From Ursus arctos (Eukaryota; Chordata; Mammalia; Carnivora; Ursidae), in contig NW_026623089.1 in the NCBI RefSeq assembly GCF_023065955.2, positions 32,518,767 through 32,582,766 of the forward strand: a stretch of 64,000 nt of DNA, read 5' to 3'. Below the pieces are notes generated by a model. That model was not told the DNA's origin. It worked only from the letters and a program-made list of their open reading frames with translations, and did not search any database. Position numbers and translations under genes: made by a program. This document shows, one piece after another, positions 55,925 through 64,000 of this stretch; positions within the stretch are counted from its first letter, which is position 1; each line of letters opens with the position of its first letter.

Positions 55925-56915
55925 CCACACAGCTGTAAACACTACCTGATGACTCCTAGCATTGTATCTTTGGGCCCAAGTCCTATATCCCTGCATCTAG
56001 CTGCCTACTTTCCATTAGGATCTCACTGGGATTTCAAACTTATATGCTCCAAACAAAACTCTTGGTTCTCCCACCTGCCATTCTCCCAGTCGTTCCCATT
56101 TTTGTGTCCTGCCCCGCCATCCAACCACTGTCAAGAGTCCCCCTCGAATCTTCTCTTTCCCCCATGTTCTACATCCTGTCCATCAGTAAATCATGCTTGC
56201 TCTGCCTTCCCAAAGTAGTTCCAAGATCGTTTCTCAGAACCTCCTCCTAAGGCCACCCCCCTCTGACTTCCCTCTTGTCCTGCTTCAGCAGCCGCCTAAC
56301 CGGTCTTGTCTCTGCACAGCAGCCAGAGTCACATTTAAGGACACATACTAGGTCACATCAGTCTCCAATCGCAAACCTCCAGTGGTTGCCCAATGAACAG
56401 AGTAAACTCCTTTGTGGCGTCCCAGACCCTACACAGTCCAGCCTTGTACCTTCTCTGGTTTCAGTTGGCTCCGGCGGGGCACCCCTCTGTCCCGGCATCA
56501 AGGACAGTTTGTAGCGTGGAGGAAGCTCAGTCGATAGTTGGCTTCGCCGACACCAGACTTAGGGTATACAGCCCCTTTGCACCAGGGCCAGCGTCTGCAA
56601 GATCTGCAAAGCTCTGCTCCCCTGGATTCAGATGGTTGGCTCTTTCTTGTAGTTTCCCTTTTGGCCCAAATATCATCCCCCAGAGAGGTCTTCCTAGACC
56701 CCTCCCCACCCCATCCAAATTGCCATGACCGTCCTATTTCTTCATGATGACACTCCACTCTCTACTGACTTCTATTTATATTATCTACTGATTTCTGTTT
56801 AGTGCTTCTCCCCCCCGAATAGAAGGTACATAAGCTCCATGAGGGTAGGGGCTGTGGCTGTCTGGCCATAGCATGTGCTTAAGAAGGACCTGACAGGTGG
56901 ATTAGTGGAGGGAAT
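55925..56915 (+). mobile_element. L2 LINE 3' region
   Basis: Long match to the L2 pattern: CTGCCTACTTTCCATTAGGA, CTCCAAACAAAACTCTTGGT, ACAGCAGCCAGAGTCACATT, CAGAGTAAACTCC, and the terminal ACATAAGCTCCATGAGGG with AGCATGTGCTTAAGAAGG. It fills most of the RBP4/FFAR4 gap. Confidence 0.85.
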
Positions 56916-57257
56916 CTCTTGTGTTCTCACTTTCGATGTTTTGAATCATCCTATCTCCTCTCTGATTTCATAACATGGCTTCTCCTAAAGGGGTCCATGG
57001 CATTTCTTATAAGAGAAAAACTAAAGTCGCCTTTAATTATTCCTTAGAAATTCCTCAAGTGTTCTTGACATTAGTGAATGGTATTGAGGCCTTGCAAGTC
57101 CAGGGCGGGGGGTGGGGGTGGGGTGGTACCTAGAATGGCTGTGACCCTTCAAGGAGAAATCTGGGTCCTGGATTCATTTCCAAGACTCATTCTAGAAACC
57201 AGCATGGTGTGGCTTTACATGTAAGAGATGTGATTGCTGAACAGTTATAAATAAAAA

Positions 57258-57263
57258 TTTATT
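57258..57263 (-). terminator. FFAR4: Candidate FFAR4 polyadenylation signal
   Basis: AATAAA on the minus strand, about 257 nt past the FFAR4 stop, in the context GTTTAATAAATTTTT. It is the first canonical signal downstream of the stop; longer 3' UTRs cannot be excluded. Confidence 0.55.
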
Positions 57264-57519
57264 AAACTCAATCATATTACAAACATACTGAAAAAAGTTC
57301 ATATTTAAAAGGATCCCATAGCAAAACCCTTTGTAAAGGGTAAAATTGCTGTACGGAATGGTCACCCCTTGATTGACTGGTGCATACATGTGTGTTTGCA
57401 TAGGTTACATTTTCTTAAAGCAGGCTACACTGATGTGGTGGTCCTGGAAATTAACTCCCCTTGAAAACATATCATGGCCTTCCAGAGGGTGAAAAATTCT
57501 GCCTACAGAGAAAATTTAA

Positions 57520-57909
57520 TTAGTTGGAAATAATAGACAGATCATTTCTTCTGACAGACGTATCTGTAAACATCGCTCCCTTTTCCGGGAAGAAGAAACA
57601 GTGAAAAATTCTCCTCCATTCATTCCTAAACAGTGACATGTTATAGAGAATGGGGTTCAGGGCTGAGTTGGCGAACGTGAAGGCCACCACCCAGAAGAAG
57701 AGGGATGGCCAGATGACCAGGTCTTGCTTAAAGTTCTGGATCAAGATGAGGAGGATGGTGATGATGATGGGGCTCCACATGATGAAGAAGGAGATCATGA
57801 GCAGAAAGAGGGTCCGGAAGAGCCGGAAGTCCTGCTGGGACACGCGGATGTGGTGGTTCTCCGAGTAGGCCTGGTTCACCGTGAGCCTCTTCCTTGACGC
57901 CTTGGTGAT
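57520..57909 (-). CDS. FFAR4: FFAR4 (GPR120), last coding exon
   Basis: Rhodopsin-family receptor for long-chain and omega-3 fatty acids, plasma membrane, coupling to Gq and beta-arrestin. This exon starts after CCGCAG and encodes 129 residues plus TAA. It begins ITKASRKRLTVNQAYSENHH (third intracellular loop). TM6 follows with FFIMWSPIIITILLIL, then TM7 with the NPILY form of NPxxY, helix 8, and the tail TDTSVRRNDLSIISN. The tail keeps the Ser/Thr cluster known for phosphorylation in the human receptor. Helix 8 reads LFRNEWRRIFHCFFF, against LCRNEWKKIFCCFWF remembered for human, so cysteines are lost. Exons encoding TM1-TM5 were looked for to 64000 and not found; they should lie to the right. 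The gene is convergent with RBP4. Confidence 0.96.
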   Translation of the reverse strand: MTKASRKRLTVNQAYSENHHIRVSQQDFRLFRTLFLLMISFFIMWSPIIITILLILIQNFKQDLVIWPSLFFWVVAFTFANSALNPILYNMSLFRNEWRRIFHCFFFPEKGAMFTDTSVRRNDLSIISN

Positions 57910-58244
57910 CTGCGGGAACACAAAGCAGAGCCAGAGCCACAGTTCACGGCAGGACGGTGGGGGTTCTGACTTAGGAGGAGCAAAGCTTCCAGCATTGGAA
58001 TCTGCCATCCCTGCTGCCCTGGGACAATTCGGCTTCGGAACTTGGTGTGCAGAGCACCTGTCTCAGTGGCCTGACAGCTGCCTACACTTAGAATGCTCTG
58101 TGGAAATGGGGCACCTGGCTGACCCCCTGGAAATAAGGCAGAAAATCGTCCAAATTGTAACACAGTTGATGCAGAAGTGAAAAGGCTGAATTGGATGGTC
58201 TAGAAGAGAAATCTGTGAACAGACGCCCGTGGCTAGGGTCCGCG

Positions 58245-58535
58245 TTCATATGGCGGAATGTTACGGCACCCTCAAGGATGCGGCATTAGGAGGTGGGGTC
58301 TTTGGGAGGAGATCAGGTTATGGGGACCAAGCCCTCATGAGCAGTGCCGTTCGGGAAGCTCCCTTGGCCCTTCCACCACATGAAGACGGCGAGAAGTGGG
58401 CAGTCTGCAGCCTGGAGCAGGGCACCCTTGCCTTCAACTTCCAGCCGCCACAACTGTGACAAATACCCTTCTGTCGTTTAGAAGCCACCCAGTCTGTGGC
58501 ATGTTGTGGCGGCAGCACAAACCGACTAAGCCACA
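58245..58535 (+). mobile_element. MaLR (MLT1/MST-like) LTR remnant
   Basis: GCATTAGGAGGTGGGGTCTT, CCTCATGAGCAGTGCC and AGAAGCCACCCAGTCTGTGG appear in order, ending CGACTAAGCCACA. This is the arrangement of ERVL-MaLR LTRs, with no internal genes. It lies in the FFAR4 intron. Confidence 0.7.
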
Positions 58536-59544
58536 CATCTTCCCAAGTATTTCTTTTTTTGAAAGACGTAAGTAACTAACTGTATAAAAGCGGCATGTGT
58601 TCAAGGTACAAACTCAACCAGTATGATACGGAAGCAGATCAAATTCAAGATACAAGGCCTGTGGCCTCCTGTACCCTCCATTTCCACTCCCCGGATGAGA
58701 GCGGGGACCAGGGGCCCGTATGTCCTTGTGGGAATGCTCTGCTATCACACGCGTGCCCGGCCGTGGGAACACAGGTTCTGCACGTTGGCTCTGCACACAC
58801 ATGGGACCACACCATGCACCCCATGCTTCCCCTTCTTTGTCTTCACTTAGCAGTGGATACCGGTGCTCGCTGCACGCCAGCCCAGACAGAAGACACCTCG
58901 TTCTTGTTATCTTGTCCGTGGTGGCAGAGGCTCCACAGTAGGGCTGTCCCGGAATTTATCCAGGGCCCTACTGATGGGAATTGTATTTATTTCACCTTTT
59001 TTAAGGGGAGGGGTACTGGTTGAAGTGGCAGCACGCACACTTGTCCGTTTCCCCTCCCCTCCAGGTTCTTGGGTGGCAGAGGGGGCAGTGGGAGATGGCA
59101 CAAGGGTGTGGCCAGTCTGGGCAGAAAGGGAGCCCTGAACCCCCACACTTGGTTCCTTTCCTTTACAGGAGCAATTGAAACGGATCCTAGTCTTGCCACA
59201 GGCCCCTGAGGTGGGGGCGATGGAAGGCGGTGGAGACTGGAGCTGCTCAATTGCTAGGACTGGGGCTGCCAGGACTCAGCCTGAAAACGAAGCTGGTCTG
59301 GGAAGGGCCCACGATGCCTGGGGTGTGGGCCGTTTGGGAATGATCCCCCAATCGGTGGGCTCTGTTGGCACCACTACCAGCTACATGGAGATCAGACACC
59401 ATGACCAACAGAGGGGACAGTCCCCTCACAGGGGTGGGCACCTAAGAGACGATTCCAACAGCAGCCTCATTGTTTGTGCTGTCCACACTGCCCTGCAAAG
59501 AGGGCTAGAGTCCTTCATACAGTGTCTTACACTTATTTTTTGAG

Positions 59545-59800
59545 TGATGTTGATGTAAATTCCTATTTATTGAGCACGTGCCAGGCCCTGTACATATCAC
59601 TTGGCTTTTCTCTTTACATTCTCCCAACAATTCTGTGACAGATCTAATTTGATGATCTCCATTTTACAGATGAGAAAACTGAAGCTCAAAGAGGTTGAGG
59701 AAGTTGCCCAACAGTACCCAGCTAAGCAGTCACAAAGCTGGGCTTCAAACCTAGGCAGTCTGACTCCAGCCCACGCTCTTAATCTTAAACTAGTTCCTTC
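59545..59800 (-). repeat. MIR SINE remnant, minus orientation
   Basis: TATTTATTGAGCACGTGCCA, TCTCCATTTTACAGATGAGA and CTCAAAGAGGTTGAGGAAGT follow the reversed MIR. Lies in FFAR4 intron. Confidence 0.75.
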
Positions 59801-60589
59801 CTACCCTCTACTATTTCCACCAATGGAAATCCTTCTGCCTGACCTATGACTCCAAGCTCTAATGCCAGCAACATCGAGAAGGTTTCTTGGTTCATCTCCC
59901 ACGTGGCATCCCGCAGCGCTTTGTTTCGGTACTCATGTGGCCCTTGCCACGTGGCCAGCCACGTGGTCAATGCTGATGCGTCATGGCTACCTCTGACCTC
60001 CAGCAGACTGCAGGCTCCCTGGGGGCTGGGCAGCCCTATGGCTTCTGTGGGCCGGGGCTCTAGCAAGTGCCTGACAGTGACTGTGAGCAGACAGAGAAAT
60101 GGGCTGACTCATGGTCCGAGTGGATAAGTGGCTGGGTCTGTTTTTAGCACTGACTGATGCTGCCATTTCCTCTGCCCATGATTCCCACGACTTTCAGGGA
60201 GTGAGAAGAAAATGGGCTCATTATAATCCAGTGTGGCTCCTTGCTGCTCCCCTCCCCACGTTAGATGACGAGACTAGTTAATTTTACCCAGGCTTTAAAA
60301 TGTCTCTGTCATGGTGCAGAATGCTTCATGTGTTTTAGGAGAAATTCAATGCTCGACTAACTTGAGGGTTAACTTTAATCCTTTAAACAGGCCTTTGGGG
60401 TAGGTTCTGTCATTGCCCCGTGTTGGGGACAAGAGATGGAGGCTCTGAGAGGTGAGGTAATGTGCTCAGGGCTCATGGTCCAGGGTGGGGGGAAGCACAT
60501 CTCAGGGGCAGGTGTCTGAGCTCTTCACTGTGGGGCTACGGGCAGAGAGGATGGAGCTCCCAGGAGTGTGATCCGTGGCCCCCATGTCG

Positions 60590-60715
60590 GAGTCACCAGG
60601 CGAGTGCCTGGGCCCACCGTCAGATACGCGCTTTTGTGGCTCTGAGCAGGCCCAGAAAACTGTACTTCTCACAAACTCCCAGGTGGTCCTTGCTGACTCT
60701 AAGGGGACTACTAAT
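60590..60715 (+). mobile_element. MER20-like hAT fragment
   Basis: Pieces such as GCCTGGGCCCACCGTCAG and CACAAACTCCCAGGTGGTCC resemble the central and 3' parts of MER20-type elements. It is short and diverged. Confidence 0.4.
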
Positions 60716-61164
60716 TCAGGACAACAGATTTGGGATTTTCTCCCAGTTCTTTGAAAAGAGTCACTTTGTAAACTGTCCTTTTGAGAGGCACGGACTTAAC
60801 ACCCGTGTGAGTGTCCGAAGGCCCAGGGGAAACATCTCTCCACCTCACACCCTTGCCACTCCGTGCCTCCACACCGTGGTTGCCAACTGGTGGGTACAGG
60901 GAGAGGTGGGTCCCCACTGACATAGCTCGGGCCCTAGGGGTTGGCTCTCCCTTGGGGGCTGCTTGGTCCATCAGCAGCTTCCAGAGGGCCCACCTCCCGC
61001 TCCATTGCCAGCCAGCAGGCCCCGAAGCTGGGGAATGAGGGCCAGACGTGGAGAGGAGGCTGCGTGTTCACTACCTAACACGTTCATGTTTAGCTGAAAC
61101 GGAGTTCGTTTCTCAGGTGCACGCTGAGATAAGGGAGGGTTTTCCAACTTCAAACTAGACCCTC

Positions 61165-61290
61165 ACTCTCGCATCGGCAAACACTTACTGACCCCCTACC
61201 GTGTGCCACATACTCTGACAGGTGCTGGATAGTCAGCAAGAAAGAAGGGAGCCCTGCCCACCTGCTCTCCATTCTAGCATGTACATGGAG
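61165..61290 (-). mobile_element. L2 LINE 3' end fragment, minus orientation
   Basis: AAACACTTACTGACCCCCTA, GTGTGCCACATACTCTGACA and GAGCCCTGCCCACCTGCTCT follow the reversed L2 terminus. Confidence 0.55.
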
Positions 61291-62694
61291 AACGAGGAGG
61301 GGAGCCAGAAATCTACAAGCTGGCACGGGGTAGAAGCTTCTTGCCATGGCAGTGGTTGCTGGGTGACGATGGAAACCAAGTCCTGACAGCTAGCAGGGAC
61401 AGCCTCATTGAAGGCACTTGGGAGTGACTGGGAGACGAGTACCCTGGGAAAGTATTGATCGGAAAACTCCACTGACGACGTATAGCGTGCTGAAGTCATG
61501 AGGAAAGAGGAAGCAGGGAAGGCAGAACAGTGAATAAGGCCCCCGCCCCGAGCTCGTGGAGCAGCTCTGGAAGCAAAGAGCCCAGCTGAGGCCTGCTGTC
61601 CGTCCTTGCATCGGGCAGAACCGGCACCCGGGGCAGGGACGTTAGAGCAGTGTTCCCCAAAGGAGATCCACGGAACACCAGTGCAAAGAGATGCTCTGCG
61701 GGGGAAAAGGGGGTCTGCGGTCAGACCTAGCAGTGCTGCCTCCTCTGTTGCTGCGTTGGAGACCCTCAAAGGACGTTAGTGTAATGAAGCCTCTCAGAAG
61801 CCCTGCAGTGAAGAAACCCACTTAACACGGATTAATCAGCATTTCCCAAACTCATGTGATCATGGACCCCTTTTTAACATCTAACAGCCCATGGAGTTCT
61901 AGAGAGTGCTTTAGGGGAGATGCTGCTTCAGAGGAATCCAAGATCAAGGTGATTTTAAAGAGGCACTTCTCAGGCCCATACATGGAAACTGAGTCAGAGG
62001 CAGTACTGACAGGTGAAAGAAGGGGAAGGGGTGACAGGTGGAGTTATGTGTCTTATGGCTTCAGAGGAGTTGCTGGTTGTGTCTCTATGAAAATAGCTGA
62101 TTAACACTGATGTTCAATTCATTTTAAAGAGTTATTCTCTTGACAGAAGAATTCCGCTGAAAAGCTGATCCAGTGTCTCTGAGTTGTGAGTACCTTCAGT
62201 GGGAGAGAGACGCAAGCTATGAGGGTCCATGCAGACACTCCATCCACCTGGCAGCTTGCCTGCTTCCAAGTTACCCGCCTGGCAAACCCACGGGTCCAAA
62301 GTGAGGACAAACATCACAGTCCTCCCAGGAAATGAGCGGTAGTTAGTTTGGCTCGTGGGGTGGAAAGTAACTTTTTTAAAGTCTTATATTTTCATTAGCA
62401 TGATTTTCAAAATCACAATGCTAGATTTCTTTCCAATTAAAGTCTAGCAGCCTGTTCGAAATATTATCATATCTACACTCTCATTTTAGTGCATCAAACA
62501 ATCCATCGAGGTCTACCTAGCTCCAGAAAAACTGAGGCCCACAGTAGTTAAATGACTTGCCTAAGGTCACACAGTAATAAAGCTTGGACTGAAATCTGGG
62601 TCTTAGGCCTTTTCGTTCAGTGACTTTCCTGCTATCCAAAAGGAGAAGGTATTTATTGTAGGCCCTTTCAATGTGACCCAAAATTTGTGTCTTA

Positions 62695-63225
62695 CTCATT
62701 CAGCGAGTGTTTACTGAGTGTCTGCAACGCATAAGCCAGGCTCTGTGCTGGGCATGGAGCTACAGCAGGAAACAAAACCAAGCCTCAGCCCTCATGGAGC
62801 TTGCGTTCTAGTGAGCAAAACAGATGCTTTACGAATAAGTACGCAAAAACGGAATATGACAGGGGTTGTAAGAGCACTGAAGAGAAATAAATCAGGGCAA
62901 TAAGCAACTAGAGAATGGTGAGAAGGGTCTCTGGGGAAGAGCCTTTTGAGCAGAGACCTTATGGAGTGGGGGAGTGGGCCACACAGAAATTGGGGGAATA
63001 GAGATCCAGGAGAGGAAATCACAGGTGTAAAGGCCCTGAGGCAGCCGTGTCTTGGCTGTGTGAGGAACAGTCCCACAGCCAATGTGGACACAAGCGAGGG
63101 CAAGAAATGAGGTGAGATGGCCGCCAGATCACATGGGGTCTTAAGGTGAGGGCTTTGAGTTTTGCCCGATGTGTGAGGGAAGCAATGGGATCTAAATGGT
63201 GTCTTTAGTCACCCCTCAGAGCACC
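62695..63225 (-). mobile_element. L2 LINE 3' region, minus orientation
   Basis: Reverse-complement L2 landmarks in order: CCTCATGGAGCTTGCGTTCT, GAGCAGAGACCTTATGGAGT, AAAGGCCCTGAGGCAG and GCCAGATCACATGGGGTCTT. Confidence 0.85.
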
Positions 63226-63724
63226 GTTTCATAACCGTGAGTCATGATACATATTCTGTTTCATCCAGGAGCTGTCCTGGGGTCTGTGAGGGGAAGAACT
63301 GAAGGCTGGCCATGGGTCTGGAAAGTGACAACTTGCAATTTAGAGGCGGACGGATACAAGGACACCTTCCCCAACTCCATCAGGGCCCTCGGGGCTCCTG
63401 GAATGTTTCCTCATGGGCCCTGGCCTGAGAAAAAGATGGAAGAGGGTGGGATAAGTCAATCCTCCCTCAGAAGGTGACTGAGATGTCTGAGGTGAAGTTC
63501 AAAGGGGCGGACCCGAGCCCTCGCTGCCTCTAGGGGACTCAGGAGTGCGACCGCCCAGGGAGGAGGCCTGCTCCAGCCAGCCCTGCTCTAGTGTCTGTTC
63601 CTTGTTCTTGCCTTGCTCCAAATCTGGGCCCTGCGGCTTATTCAAAATCTCAACGGTACCTTTCCCCAGCATGCTCTGAGACAAGGGTCAGAGGGCCAGC
63701 CTAACACACAACAACAGCACTAGT

Positions 63725-63880
63725 TTACTCGTCCCCTGCTACCAGCAGGCAGTATCTCTGACCTGTCTCCCAACAATCCTACACTGTCCGAGCCATCGCC
63801 ATTTTGCAGATGAGGGAGCTGAGGTTCAGAGAAAATAAATATCTTGCCAAAGGCCACACAGCAAGGACTCAAAAACCAGG
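63725..63880 (-). repeat. MIR SINE remnant, minus orientation
   Basis: CCATTTTGCAGATGAGGGAG, CTGAGGTTCAGAGAAAATAA and TTGCCAAAGGCCACACAGCA. Confidence 0.65.
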
Positions 63881-64000
63881 TTATTAAAAGACCCCTTTCT
63901 TGTCTCCGTGTCTGCCTTTCACAGCCCTTTGTTCTTCTCTCCTTCCCCTCATTCACTTCCGACATCTGCGCAGCACTCAACAGTTTGCCGCGTGCTTTCA

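Larger units (their letters stand above)
57910..64000 (-). other. FFAR4: FFAR4 intron (partial)
   Basis: Non-coding. It holds a MaLR LTR at 58245, MIRs at 59545 and 63725, a hAT scrap at 60590, and L2 pieces at 61165 and 62695. No exon for TM1-TM5 and no copy of the human long-isoform loop exon was found. Confidence 0.65.

Noticed and set aside
57910..64000. Search for FFAR4 upstream exons
   Set aside because: No segment encoding TM1-TM5 motifs such as VISYSKILQ was found on the minus strand. They are inferred to be beyond 64000.

Overview
The window is mammalian nuclear DNA, most probably from a carnivoran. At least eleven tRNA-Lys-derived CAN-SINE copies are present, with the GGGGCGCCTGGGTGGCTCAG head (or its reverse complement), a CT-rich tract and an A-rich tail. 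Carnivore-type L1 3' ends are also present, among ancient L2, L3/CR1, MIR, MER5-like and MaLR repeats. Genes are split by long introns. No bacterial-type operons, CRISPR arrays or structural RNA genes were seen. The species cannot be fixed from the sequence alone.

Three protein-coding genes are recognised. PDE6C (cone photoreceptor cGMP phosphodiesterase alpha') lies on the minus strand. Exon 1 with the start codon is at 37802-38236, and exons 2-15 follow leftwards to 5735. The remaining exons, which would carry the rest of the catalytic domain and the prenylated C-terminus, are expected beyond the left edge. The 15 exons join in frame to 630 codons without a stop, and every intron has GT/AG ends. 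RBP4 (plasma retinol-binding protein) is complete on the plus strand. It has a TATA box at 46668, a noncoding exon 1, and coding exons at 46922-47032, 47149-47285, 47418-47524, 52403-52615 and 54211-54248, giving a 201-residue precursor. FFAR4 (GPR120, long-chain fatty-acid receptor) is on the minus strand. Only its last coding exon (57520-57909) is inside, and the upstream exons should lie beyond the right edge.

Layout: 1-38236 is PDE6C exons and introns. 38237-46697 is the divergent PDE6C/RBP4 intergenic region. 46698-54500 is RBP4. 54500-57240 is the convergent RBP4/FFAR4 gap, which holds a long L2 remnant. 57240-64000 is the FFAR4 last exon and intron. The order matches, in inverted orientation, the FFAR4-RBP4-PDE6C block as I know it from human chromosome 10q23. 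PDE6C and RBP4 both serve vision (cone phototransduction and retinol delivery), but the sequence gives no sign of co-regulation.

The most unusual item is in PDE6C intron 11 (about 15032-16134). It is a degraded Mutator-like (MULE) DNA transposon with terminal inverted repeats of roughly 60-100 bp. It carries a FLYWCH-like zinc-finger piece and a MULE-transposase C-terminal piece, and a CAN-SINE has landed inside it. The second is a 130-bp, about 95% identical inverted repeat in PDE6C intron 14 with a 623-bp spacer, able to form a long RNA hairpin. Smaller points are a poor splice donor after PDE6C exon 4, a shortened PDE6C N-terminus, and altered C-terminal residues in RBP4 and FFAR4.
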